NCBI GenBank assembly: GCA_029262775.1
Contig: JAJCYR010000091.1
Span: 1-64,000, forward strand
Reading direction: 5' to 3'
Length of the DNA: 64,000 nt
Source of the DNA: Bacteroidota bacterium
GTDB lineage: Bacteria > Bacteroidota > Rhodothermia > Rhodothermales > UBA10348
In this document: positions 11,258 through 20,152 of the stretch, in pieces
How the letters are laid out: the number at the start of each line of letters is the position of its first letter
Position numbering within the stretch: position 1 is the first letter of the stretch
Made by a program: the position numbers and the translations under genes
The notes under the pieces: model-generated
Databases searched by the model: none
What the model saw: only the letters and a program-made list of their open reading frames with translations
What the model was told of the DNA's origin: nothing

Positions 11258-13276
11258 TTATTGAAGGGTGTTCCAGAGTTGTTTATATCCGGGGTTTCCG
11301 GGCGAGAGTTCGAGCAGGCGACGCACGAGCGGCCGAGCCTCGTCCAGGCGATCCGTATTTGCGAATAGCGAAGCCAGATTGGCCAGCGCCTGCTCCTGGT
11401 CGGGGTCCAAACGCAACGCCTCTCGAAAATCGGCCTCTGCCGCACTGAACTCCCCGAGCAGCAACCGGGCAAACCCCCGGTTGATCCACGATTCAATGAA
11501 ACGATCCTGACGCTCAATATTCCGCGTAAGAACCGCCACAGCGTCATCGTACCTGCCCGCTTCCACATAGGTCGCTCCAAGCTGATCCGTGAACCGCAGA
11601 TGATCTTCTCCGAGCGCCACAGCCCGCTCCATGTAGAGGACGGCCTCGTCCGCACGCCCCACCTGCCGAAACGCCTGCGCCATACGGTACCAGGTCCAGG
11701 CGTCGCCGGGCTCGACAAAGTCTGTGGACATGACGAACCGCACAGTCGCCGCGTAATCCTGCTTCAGGTGCCACAGCCGGATCCAGGACGCGGTCAGATC
11801 ATCCGACGGGTCCTGACGCCGCGCCTTCTGAAGGCGGGCTGCAGCCGAGTCGAGCATGCCCGGCCGATCGGTAAACTGCTCATAGTAGGTCAGGAAGCCA
11901 TCTGCTACCTCGTGGTGATCGGATTGGCTGCCAACCAGTCCAGCCAGGCGAATGAACCGCCGCTGCGCCTCCACACTCTCGGGCGGCAGCATGTCACGTT
12001 CCACTACGCGGATGTAGTGGTCCGTCACCTTGATGTACGGAATATCCGAGCTGCCCGACGGGGGCATATGGCACGATGCGCACGATGCCGTGTTCGTCCC
12101 CGCCGCGACCGTAGGTTCCGTGCAGGGCGTAGTCACCGCTTTCGGTCCTTCATGACAGTTCTGACACGTAGTATCATAGTGCCCGTCCGGCACCTCTTCG
12201 ATGGGAATATGCGGATCGTGACACGTGAGGCATGTCAGTGGTCGCGGCGCCCCGTCCGGCCCGCCGAGGGCCAGGGCACCTCCCGCCTTTTCGTACGCCT
12301 CCCAGGTGGACTCAAAACAAGCACTCATGGCAAGCCTGTCCGGGTGCGATGCCATGATGAAGGTAGACACCGAGTCGGGCTGGCGCGGCCAGAACACCTG
12401 TTCGTGCGCAGCCAGGACCTTTCCAGGACGCCAGTCGAGGGGCTGCTGCCCGTCTTCGAAGACCGCCACGCCCTGCATGTGGCACCGCTTGCATACGTCG
12501 AGTTGCCGCTCCGGGATGAGCCTCCCGGGGTTTACAATCGAATCGTCCATCTCCTCGGCCACGTTCACAATGATTCCAGCCTTTTTCTCCTCTACGTGGA
12601 TGGAGCCCGGGCCGTGGCAGTTTTCACAGCCTATCCCGGAGGGGACCTTCTCAAACCGGTTTTCCGACCCTTCCACGAAGGTTGGCGGCGCGTTGTGGCA
12701 GGCCATGCATTCGTCCGTAATGACACGGCTGAAGCGGTAGTTGTTACCCAACTTCTGGAATTTTGGGGCCAGTCCCCATTTGGCGTCCTGGGCGTACCAC
12801 GTCACCGGGATCTGGTACAGATACCCGCCCTGTTCGTAGATGTGGCTGTTCGTGTGATGCCCGGACCCTACGATGAAATCAATCTGTTCGATACGCAGGT
12901 GCGTGGTGTCGGCACCCCTTATCCGAAATTCCCGCACGAACAACTCCTCTCCCACTGCGAAGGGTTGGAAATACAGATCGTTGAACGCGTCACGGAGTAC
13001 GGGGGGGTTCTCCCAGTCGGCATCGGAAAGTGATCGTCTGGCATGTTTCCACGAACGCCCCATCTGCGAACGCACAAACGAATCGAATTGCGGCTGGTGG
13101 CACTGGCCACATGTATCGCGGCCCACATAGGTGGCTCCGTCCGTCCAGTTCCGGAATGCCAACCCGTCGAAGCCGGTATCCGGCATCTCCACAGATCTGC
13201 CGCACCCGGCCAAAATCAGGACCGCCAGGCATGCCAGGAGCACGCCGGTCGCCCGACGCCCATGCGTCGCATCCAT
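11258..13276 (-). CDS. Heptaheme c-type cytochrome fused to TPR repeats, lipoprotein
   Basis: The 672-aa product has a signal peptide and lipobox (LILAGCG), so it should be anchored in an envelope membrane facing the periplasm or outside. Seven CxxCH heme motifs are visible: CGQCH, CMACH, CENCH, CKRCH, CLTCH, CQNCH and CASCH, all in the first two thirds. The remaining third is TPR-like (WYRMAQAFRQVGRADEAV, then two more units), probably for protein contacts. An electron-transfer role is inferred; the partner is unknown. An in-frame TTG lies 9 nt further upstream, but the ATG was preferred. The heme arrangement resembles cytochrome c554/NrfB-like multiheme proteins but no exact family is claimed. 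Confidence 0.8.
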   Translation of the reverse strand: MDATHGRRATGVLLACLAVLILAGCGRSVEMPDTGFDGLAFRNWTDGATYVGRDTCGQCHQPQFDSFVRSQMGRSWKHARRSLSDADWENPPVLRDAFNDLYFQPFAVGEELFVREFRIRGADTTHLRIEQIDFIVGSGHHTNSHIYEQGGYLYQIPVTWYAQDAKWGLAPKFQKLGNNYRFSRVITDECMACHNAPPTFVEGSENRFEKVPSGIGCENCHGPGSIHVEEKKAGIIVNVAEEMDDSIVNPGRLIPERQLDVCKRCHMQGVAVFEDGQQPLDWRPGKVLAAHEQVFWPRQPDSVSTFIMASHPDRLAMSACFESTWEAYEKAGGALALGGPDGAPRPLTCLTCHDPHIPIEEVPDGHYDTTCQNCHEGPKAVTTPCTEPTVAAGTNTASCASCHMPPSGSSDIPYIKVTDHYIRVVERDMLPPESVEAQRRFIRLAGLVGSQSDHHEVADGFLTYYEQFTDRPGMLDSAAARLQKARRQDPSDDLTASWIRLWHLKQDYAATVRFVMSTDFVEPGDAWTWYRMAQAFRQVGRADEAVLYMERAVALGEDHLRFTDQLGATYVEAGRYDDAVAVLTRNIERQDRFIESWINRGFARLLLGEFSAAEADFREALRLDPDQEQALANLASLFANTDRLDEARPLVRRLLELSPGNPGYKQLWNTLQ

Positions 13277-13307
13277 CGGATTCAATACTCTTCCAGACCT
13301 TCCAGCA

Positions 13308-15707
13308 CTATAGATCCACCTCCTTTTTCTTGAGCATGAACAGGCCTTCGCGGCCGGACGTCACGACAATGGTGCCGCTCTCGAAATACGGGTAGTTGCT
13401 CCAGGAGCCTCCGCCTGTGGCATCGTTGCGGACGGTGTCGAAATACGCGATCTCCAGCGGGTTTTCGGGGTCCGATATATCAAAAATGCGCAGGCCCGAC
13501 TGGTAGTTCGATTGGTACATCGTGTTCCCGCGCACATACAGGTTGTGATCGGTGTTCTTCTCAGTCGAGATGTGTTCGCCGACGAGAACGGGGTCGTCTA
13601 TGTCCACGAGATCGAAAATAAGCGTTCGGGTACCGTCCACAAGTCCTTGCGGCTCATCGCCTTCGTCGTTGATGAAGAAGAAGCGTTGATCTTCCGTAAG
13701 CCACCCCTGATGCGTGTATGCGATCGCCGGATACGTGGCCATGGAAATCACCGTCGGGTTTTTCTTGTCGGTTACATCGGCAATGGAAAGGGCGGTCTCA
13801 TTGGAACCGAGGCAGAGTTCCTTGCCGGCGTGGTCACGGTCCGGACCACGGTACACGACGCACTGGGCATCGTGCGTGGTTCCCGTTCCGCTGCGCCCCG
13901 TGCCCTCATGTGCAAAACAGCCGGCGAACGCGGGCTCCTTCGGCGAACTGATATCTATCATGTGTAAACCGCCCCCACACGTCTCGCCACCCATGCGGTT
14001 ACCGACGGCATAGGCAAATCCTGTTTCTTCGTTGATCACGATGTTGTGGGAACTGGCAATCCCGTCGTAGAGCACGTCGGGCCGAAACTCAACCGGAGGG
14101 TTCGCGACGTTTCTCAGACGCGCAAGGTCGAAGATCTGCATGCCGTGCTCACCGGCCCCATCGGCTACGACAAATACATGGTCCCTGTAAACTTTCATAT
14201 CGCGCCATACCGACGGAGGTGCCCCGGGCGTGCGGTCCATGTTGCCGAGGTAGACCGGCATGGCCGGATCGGTCACGTCAACAAACGCCATGCCGTCCGT
14301 GCGGCCAACGAGTGCGTATTCGCGACCCGTCTCCGGGTCTGTCCATCCCCAGATGTCGTTCGCGCGGGTACCACGTATGCCTCCTATGTCCGAAACGGAC
14401 AGGAAGGAAATCATGTCTACATCCTGGCACGTCCACCCTGCTGCAGTGCCGTCGTCGCAGGGCTCCTCGGCGCCTGTGATGGATGCGTAGGCAGCACCCT
14501 CTTCGGGGTACACGATGCCCGATTGCGCCCATGAGCCGTCATCTCCCTTCTCATATACGATCACGGCACCTTCACCGTTGTCGTACCGGGGCGCACTCGC
14601 TACGAGCAGGTCTGCGCTTACGGCGATGTGCGTGCCGAGGCCGTTGCGCGTCTGGAGCTTGGCGGGAAGGGGCGGCTGGGCGATCCACGTCTGCATGTGG
14701 TTTTCTGCCTTGAAGGCATGCACGGCTCCCTCGGCGCGGTTGGTCAAGGGCGCCCCCACGTACACAACGTGCTCGCTGTAAGCAAGCGACGCACCGAGAC
14801 CTTCGTTACCGCTGGCCGCCGGAAGCGTGAGCCGCGTGGAAAAATTGTAGGACGTGCTTTCCTCGTCCCATTCGTATACACCCACGGCGCCAATACGGCG
14901 GTCATATCCGGTCGCGCCCGCGAGTGCGTATCCGTGGTGCACGAGGACCGACGCGCCAAAGGCCGTCTTTTCACCGACAGCCGGCAGGTCCAGGCGCCCG
15001 CTGGCAAGCCACTCACCACCATCAAAGTGGTACCCGTGAACTTCGCCCGCGCCCCCGTTGGCTCCGGGTGCGCCGACCAGCGCGCGTGTTCCTTTCACAC
15101 TTACCGCCACGCCATACTCCGCGTCGCCCGAGAGTGATCCGGCATCCAGTCCCGGTACGCGTGACCACGCGCCTGCGCCGCCCCGGTGATAGCCAAATGC
15201 CGCGTTGTCAGCACCCACAATCAGCATGTGATCGTCGAGGCTGACCGCGCGGCCGAATCCGGGGGCGCTTTCAGAGAGGCGCTGGGCGCGTGTCCAGGAC
15301 CCGTCCGCACCCTTCCTGTAGATGTCAACCAGCCCGCTCTGCCCGGCTCCGACAACGATCGTATTTCCGTCTGCCGCCAACGCACTGCCATACCCATCCG
15401 CTTCGGCATCCGGTGCGGAAAGGGCGAGGACATCAACCGACGCCCAGGAGCCGTCCATGCTGCGGGAGAATACGTGCACCTGCCCGGCCGATGCGCCGCT
15501 TCCCAGGTCAGAAGCTATAATCTGGCCATCGGCCAGAGCCACGGCCGCACCGAATTCCTGGGCCTGAACGAACGATGCAGACGGGGCGACCGTGAAAACC
15601 AGCAGCAGGGCCACAGAAAAACGAACCGCAAAAAAGCGCGCAGAAACGAATGGGCATTTGTACATGGGATTGGAGCGGTTGAGGTGGAAAGATGGGTCGG
15701 CATGCAT
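13308..15707 (-). CDS. Secreted FG-GAP / LVIVD-repeat (choice-of-anchor B) protein
   Basis: Predicted 799-aa exported protein. The first half carries FG-GAP-like propeller blades, with repeating patterns such as GSALAADGNTIVVGAG and GASLAYSEHVVYVGAP. The second half has LVIVD-type repeats (AFVDVTDPAMPVYLGNMD, RIFDISDPENPLEIAYFD), typical of choice-of-anchor-B family surface proteins. The chosen start has GGAGG six bases upstream. A later ATG (15665) would give a more compact signal peptide (MYKCPFVSARFF...) but lacks a ribosome site. A 33-bp gap separates it from the cytochrome gene. Function unknown; beta-propeller folds suggest binding rather than catalysis. Confidence 0.8.
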   Translation of the reverse strand: MHADPSFHLNRSNPMYKCPFVSARFFAVRFSVALLLVFTVAPSASFVQAQEFGAAVALADGQIIASDLGSGASAGQVHVFSRSMDGSWASVDVLALSAPDAEADGYGSALAADGNTIVVGAGQSGLVDIYRKGADGSWTRAQRLSESAPGFGRAVSLDDHMLIVGADNAAFGYHRGGAGAWSRVPGLDAGSLSGDAEYGVAVSVKGTRALVGAPGANGGAGEVHGYHFDGGEWLASGRLDLPAVGEKTAFGASVLVHHGYALAGATGYDRRIGAVGVYEWDEESTSYNFSTRLTLPAASGNEGLGASLAYSEHVVYVGAPLTNRAEGAVHAFKAENHMQTWIAQPPLPAKLQTRNGLGTHIAVSADLLVASAPRYDNGEGAVIVYEKGDDGSWAQSGIVYPEEGAAYASITGAEEPCDDGTAAGWTCQDVDMISFLSVSDIGGIRGTRANDIWGWTDPETGREYALVGRTDGMAFVDVTDPAMPVYLGNMDRTPGAPPSVWRDMKVYRDHVFVVADGAGEHGMQIFDLARLRNVANPPVEFRPDVLYDGIASSHNIVINEETGFAYAVGNRMGGETCGGGLHMIDISSPKEPAFAGCFAHEGTGRSGTGTTHDAQCVVYRGPDRDHAGKELCLGSNETALSIADVTDKKNPTVISMATYPAIAYTHQGWLTEDQRFFFINDEGDEPQGLVDGTRTLIFDLVDIDDPVLVGEHISTEKNTDHNLYVRGNTMYQSNYQSGLRIFDISDPENPLEIAYFDTVRNDATGGGSWSNYPYFESGTIVVTSGREGLFMLKKKEVDL

Positions 15708-15765
15708 ACGCGTCCTCCAATCTATACCAATTGCCCCAAAAAAGAAACGCGGAAACGACTCCGGC

Positions 15766-17010
15766 TTACGTTCCCGATACGACCGCGCGCCCGAGACGGA
15801 CGGCGTCTTCCTTGTCGGTGATGGCTATGGGCGTGATGGCCACGGTCTCCACTTCCTTCCGATAGCGCTCCTGCCCTCCTCCAGAAATATTGAGCAGGAT
15901 ACAGTCGTCCGCGGCCACGCGGCCGCTTGCCACGGCCTGTTGCAGCGAGGCCAGCGCTACGGCGGCCGGGGACATGGGATCAATGCCTTCCGACTGGCGA
16001 ATGAGCGCATCGGCCGCCGCCGCTTCGGCATAGGAAACCGCGTAGGTTTCGCCACCGGACTCCAAAAGAACATCGAAGAGCCCTCCGGTCACGCTCCATG
16101 CCGGCGCGCGGTTTACCAGGTAATCCGAGTACACCCGGGGGTGCATGGTCTCGCCGAGCGGCGGGAGCGTTCGGCTGCGCTTCTGCCAGGCATCGTGAAT
16201 GGGACAGAATGTGTCGTTCTGCGACAGGTGGAGCTGCGGAAGCGGCCCCTGCGCATAGCCTGCGTCGATGGCCCGAAGCGCCATTTCGTGCACACCAATG
16301 GGACCCGGACCTCCGCCCACACCCTGGAAATAGTGCATGGGAAGTGCCCCGATGGCCTCCGTGGCCGTCAAAATAAGCGATCCAATACCGTCGCGCCGCG
16401 CCACGTTGTGCACGCCGCCTTCCCGGCGCCACCCGCCGGACTCCAGTATGCGCCCCGTCACCTCAATAGCGTCATTGTAATCGCCACCGGCAATGCCAAT
16501 GAGGATCACCGAGTCCGAAGGATGGCCCTTCGGGACCCAGATACGTCCGAGATGCTTCTCGGCCACGACCAGAAGGATCGGGTATCCGTCCAGCCCCCCA
16601 AAGTGCGCAAACGCCCGTGCCGTATTCCCCGCCGACGCGCAGATGAGCCCCGGGACATGATGGTCGCGCAGCCGCTGAAGCGTCGTGACCGCCTCCATGT
16701 CCTTGAACGTCGTCGTCGGGCAGTACCCCCCTTTCTCTGGCCAATAGCCCTGAAACGCGATCCACAGGTTCGACAGGCCCAGACGGTCCGCGAGCGCCTC
16801 ACTCCGGTAGCAGAGAGATCCTGCTACCTGCTCGCCGGGAGCCGACACGGGCAACCAGTCTGTCCAGCGCCAGAGCCCGGGCAACTCCCGCGGCGTCAGC
16901 GTCCGAGCGTCGTACTCAGCCCTCAGAAGCCCGGTGTCGTGATATCGGACCGTGTAGTCGTCTTCAATCCGGTCTTCCGTGCCCAGGCACCGGAGCTTGT
17001 ATGTGGACAT
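15766..17010 (-). CDS. Cysteate synthase-like PLP enzyme (threonine synthase fold)
   Basis: Fold-type II PLP enzyme of 414 aa. The Schiff-base lysine is predicted as K103 in PTTTFKDME, and the phosphate/substrate loop SAGNTARAF lies at 126-134. The ISGGG near residue 386 would bind PLP phosphate. The sequence matches the general layout of cysteate synthase (O-phosphoserine plus sulfite gives L-cysteate) more than housekeeping threonine synthase. Points for this are the shortened N-terminal region, the FKDMEA motif and the HPRVYSDYL segment. In Bacteroidota-related bacteria cysteate feeds sulfonolipid (capnine-type) synthesis, which would fit the lineage. No acyltransferase partner is adjacent, so the pathway is inferred. 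Confidence 0.7.
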   Translation of the reverse strand: MSTYKLRCLGTEDRIEDDYTVRYHDTGLLRAEYDARTLTPRELPGLWRWTDWLPVSAPGEQVAGSLCYRSEALADRLGLSNLWIAFQGYWPEKGGYCPTTTFKDMEAVTTLQRLRDHHVPGLICASAGNTARAFAHFGGLDGYPILLVVAEKHLGRIWVPKGHPSDSVILIGIAGGDYNDAIEVTGRILESGGWRREGGVHNVARRDGIGSLILTATEAIGALPMHYFQGVGGGPGPIGVHEMALRAIDAGYAQGPLPQLHLSQNDTFCPIHDAWQKRSRTLPPLGETMHPRVYSDYLVNRAPAWSVTGGLFDVLLESGGETYAVSYAEAAAADALIRQSEGIDPMSPAAVALASLQQAVASGRVAADDCILLNISGGGQERYRKEVETVAITPIAITDKEDAVRLGRAVVSGT

Positions 17011-17058
17011 GTAGAAACGTGTTTATTCGACTCCAATGGATTCGACTCCAATGGCGGG

Positions 17059-18795
17059 CTACTTGGATTCACAGGAAAGACCCACACCATCGGGAGTCAG
17101 CATGACCGTCCACGACGTCGCCGTGGCCGGAGTCGTCTGCACGGTCTCGGACGAGTCATCTCCCAACACGCCCCTGAACGCATAGTCGGTGCTCGGAAGC
17201 AGCGACAAACTGGCATCGATCGCGATCAATGATGAGGTGGCCTCCTTGCGCGAAATGTCCGAGCTGCGCACCAGTGTCCAGCTGTTGTCACTGCCCGCCA
17301 CGCGGTAGAAGACGCTCACCGCGTCCAGGCTTTCGGTCGTAACCTGCACCTCGAATTCCTGATTGGCCGGATCGGGGCACTGAATTGTGGCGCTCACGGC
17401 ATAATTCTGGAGCCCCGCCGAAGAGGGCAGATTCAGGGTCGATGCGCCGCTCAGCGGCGACGGGGAAATGGATGTCGATTCGAGGGCTCCCGTCGGAAGC
17501 GTCGCCGTCAGAACAAAGCTGGCGCCCGAGAGGACACTGAATTCCGATGCCGTGTCGAGCAGGTCGGCCAGGCGAAGGGTCGTCGTGCCCGGACCAATCT
17601 GACGCCCATTCGTTTCCTGAAGTCCCGGACCGACCAGCGTGAACACCGCGCTGACCGCCGAACCGGACCCATTCGAAATGGATACCTGGTGGTCCAACAT
17701 GCCTGTTTCCAGCGTCGCTCCACCACCCGGAACGAGGGCGTACGTGTAGAAAACCCCGTCCGACACGTCCCCGAGCGCGGACGCATCGACATTCGCCGCA
17801 CTGCCGCCGAAACAGAGTTCCGCCACGAGGGCATCCCCTTCACGTGTGACGGGAATACCCGTCGCAATCTGGTTGTTCTGCCCATCGGCCGGCGTCCAGG
17901 CCGCTACCGTCGCCGTCGGGCCCGCCATGGATGAGAATGCGGCTACCAGGGCCGCATCGCGCGTCAAAATGCGCAGGCTGGTTCCACCCGCGTCGGAACA
18001 CGCCGAGCCCGACTTGCCCTGTGGCCCCCGGAACGTGGCCGCCACCGCTCCCGAACCGTCCGACATCCTGAAAAACGTAGCACCGACAATGGATGCGTTC
18101 TTCACGCCACCGGCGGAGCGGGCTCCGGACGGAAGTGCGTGCATACCGGCCGCCGAGTCAAAGACGCGGAGTTCGGTCGTAAGCTGCCCCGAGAGCGGCG
18201 CACCGGAGCGCGCCAGAGGGGTCGTGCCTCCCGGCACCGTCAGCGTGGCCTGAGCCGTGGACTGGGCCGTCAGCGGCGTTTCAATGACAGTACCCTGCAC
18301 AATCGTGCCGCCCGATGTCTGCAGCCCCGAACTGATGCTGCCCTCTGTGCCACGAATGGACGCCGTTACAGAGACCGGGGTCATCGTCAGACTGAAAGTG
18401 ACATCCCCCGTTTCCGTGATGCTCAGCGAGCGGGAGGTGGTGTGATACCCTTCTGCTTCGGCCGTCACCGTAATATCAATCGGAGACGCCGGAGACGGAA
18501 CCACAGAGTTTTGTATGCCAAACGTCACAATACCCGCATCTGCTTCGAGCGCGTCGACCGGATCCGAGAAGGCATCGATAATGGCAAACGCGTCGTCACC
18601 GGAAAACGAGAGGTGTGCTGGGACGAGATTACCCGTGCTGGCATCCACCATAATCCCGTTAATGACGGTGTTGACCGATTCAAGGCCTATCACAACATCA
18701 AAATCGTCGAGCGCATCTTCGACCGCCTGAAAATCACAGCCTGGGGCGTAGATGATGACGACAAGCACCGAAAGCCAGGTAAGCAATCGTTTCAT
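17059..18795 (-). CDS. Hypothetical lipoprotein with regulatory-like beta domain
   Basis: A 578-aa product with signal peptide and lipobox YAPGC (about residues 16-20). Residues 40-135 resemble a carboxypeptidase-regulatory-like beta sandwich (INGIMVDASTGNLVPAHLSF ... DITVTAEAEGYHTTSRSLSI), common in Bacteroidota surface proteins. The rest is rich in Ser, Thr, Gly and Ala with no catalytic motif. Two cysteine pairs may form disulfides. It lies 13 bp before the next gene, an outer-membrane protein, so the two may share an operon. Function unknown. Confidence 0.75.
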   Translation of the reverse strand: MKRLLTWLSVLVVIIYAPGCDFQAVEDALDDFDVVIGLESVNTVINGIMVDASTGNLVPAHLSFSGDDAFAIIDAFSDPVDALEADAGIVTFGIQNSVVPSPASPIDITVTAEAEGYHTTSRSLSITETGDVTFSLTMTPVSVTASIRGTEGSISSGLQTSGGTIVQGTVIETPLTAQSTAQATLTVPGGTTPLARSGAPLSGQLTTELRVFDSAAGMHALPSGARSAGGVKNASIVGATFFRMSDGSGAVAATFRGPQGKSGSACSDAGGTSLRILTRDAALVAAFSSMAGPTATVAAWTPADGQNNQIATGIPVTREGDALVAELCFGGSAANVDASALGDVSDGVFYTYALVPGGGATLETGMLDHQVSISNGSGSAVSAVFTLVGPGLQETNGRQIGPGTTTLRLADLLDTASEFSVLSGASFVLTATLPTGALESTSISPSPLSGASTLNLPSSAGLQNYAVSATIQCPDPANQEFEVQVTTESLDAVSVFYRVAGSDNSWTLVRSSDISRKEATSSLIAIDASLSLLPSTDYAFRGVLGDDSSETVQTTPATATSWTVMLTPDGVGLSCESK

Positions 18796-18806
18796 GACTG
18801 TAGCAG

Positions 18807-19493
18807 TTAATGGAATCGGACGCCGATACCGAAAGAAATGACCGGATAGAGCACGAACGACTCGAACCCTTCATTCAAAATATCTTCGTTCTGCTCGGCG
18901 GTAGGCGTGAGCAGACCCGTCGCCTCCAGTTCAATTTCCGGGCTCCCGGTATAGATCACACCGGCATCGAACATGAATGTGATGCGCTTATTACCGTACG
19001 CCAAATTACCGAATCCAATGCCGGCATAGGGCTGCAGCACATTGGCATACGTCACCTTGACGCCGAACTCTCCCACTTTTTCCGGTGCAAATTCCTTCGT
19101 CTGGCAGATACCCTCGGCGTCCTCGTCGCCCAGACAAAACGGATCTTTCGAACGCCCCGACAAATCGGCATCGAGCAGGTTCAGGCGCAGGCCTCCGCTC
19201 AGGCGGAAGCTGCTGCGAAACGGATGGTAGTCGGCCAGCGCTGAGACGGCTCCTATACGGGCATCCCCTTCGAGCACCAGCGACACGTCATCCTCATCGA
19301 AGTCCTCATCCACCGTCGTCGAGAACAGAGCGCCGCCCGCGCGCACAGAAAACTTCGGCGACACCGAGTAGGCGAGGCTCGCACCGGGACCGAGTGTCCC
19401 CACGCTGACAGAAAGCCCGATCTGGCGGGCCTCAATCGAATCTGGGGGCCACGCGAGCATGGCCAGGGTGGCCAGCAGCAGAATTCGTTTCAT
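18807..19493 (-). CDS. Predicted outer-membrane beta-barrel protein
   Basis: A 228-aa product: signal peptide (MKRILLLATLAMLAW...EA), then alternating amphipathic strands with Gly/aromatic turns (LGPGASLAYSVSPKFSVRAGG). It ends in the strand LYPVISFGIGVRFH, whose pattern suits BAM recognition. Acidic loops (DEDFDEDD) and one Cys pair are visible. The reading frame stays open far upstream, but that upstream part is Arg/Ser-rich and overlaps the divergent gene. The ATG before the signal peptide is therefore chosen. Probably a small barrel of the OmpW/PorT-like size class; substrate unknown. Confidence 0.75.
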   Translation of the reverse strand: MKRILLLATLAMLAWPPDSIEARQIGLSVSVGTLGPGASLAYSVSPKFSVRAGGALFSTTVDEDFDEDDVSLVLEGDARIGAVSALADYHPFRSSFRLSGGLRLNLLDADLSGRSKDPFCLGDEDAEGICQTKEFAPEKVGEFGVKVTYANVLQPYAGIGFGNLAYGNKRITFMFDAGVIYTGSPEIELEATGLLTPTAEQNEDILNEGFESFVLYPVISFGIGVRFH

Positions 19494-19680
19494 GGGTGTG
19501 AAATGTGTGTGCTGGTGTGCGCAGAAAGGTACCTTGAAACGGCGAGTTCCGCAAACGGGTGCAACCCGCGCCAGCATGCCTCGGCGCGCGTCAATCCTGC
19601 TGCGCCGCCAGGGCCGTGGAAAAGCCGAACGACGCATACAACGGCAGGAACCATTGGACGCACGGAGACTAAATGCCGCC

Positions 19681-20097
19681 ATGACCCGCCGCCAAACATC
19701 GTCTGTCCAGTTTGCAGCACCCCTGATGGCGCTGCTGCTGCTTTCGCCGCTCGTGCTGCCGCTGGCCGCGCACGCGGCCGTGCAGGACCATGTGGCTCGC
19801 GACATGGACATGGACATGGACATGGACATGTCAGGCGACATGCCGTGCCCGCCGAGGGGCGAAGAAGTCTCCTCCTGCTGCATGCAGTCCGGACTCCTAT
19901 CCTCCCTGCGGACGGTACCCCAGTGGCTGCCCGCCCCGCTCCTTCCCCTTGCGAGCGGCCTGCTGGATGCGAGCGGGTACTCAGCCGCCCTGCGTGCTCC
20001 TGACCGTACGCACGCGTATCGACCACCGGACCGCCGAGTCCGCGGGCCCGCGCCCCAGACCCCTCTGCACGTCCTGCACGCGTCCTTTCTGCTGTGA
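19681..20097 (+). CDS. Small secreted Met/Asp-repeat, Cys-containing protein (possible Cu/Ag binder)
   Basis: A 138-aa product with a clear signal peptide (cut near AHA, residues 30-32). It is followed by five Asp-Met dipeptides (41-50), then MPCPPRG and SSCCM. Methionine and cysteine clusters like these bind Cu(I) or Ag(I). Its position directly ahead of the CusC-, CusB- and CusA-like genes, 55 bp before the first, suggests a periplasmic metal trap or metallochaperone. An ATG further upstream stays in frame, but the chosen start gives the signal peptide immediately and has GGAG about 13 nt before it. No named family recognised. Confidence 0.6.
   Translation: MTRRQTSSVQFAAPLMALLLLSPLVLPLAAHAAVQDHVARDMDMDMDMDMSGDMPCPPRGEEVSSCCMQSGLLSSLRTVPQWLPAPLLPLASGLLDASGYSAALRAPDRTHAYRPPDRRVRGPAPQTPLHVLHASFLL
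19801..19830 (+). repeat. Five perfect copies of the hexamer GACATG
   Basis: Perfect 6-bp tandem repeat coding the Asp-Met run of the small secreted protein. Because the unit is two codons, slippage would change the number of metal-ligand methionines without breaking the frame. Confidence 0.95.
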
Positions 20098-20152
20098 TAG
20101 ACCGGTTCTCCCCCCGTGAACCGAGTCTCTTGTACCACTCAGCAGAAACATC

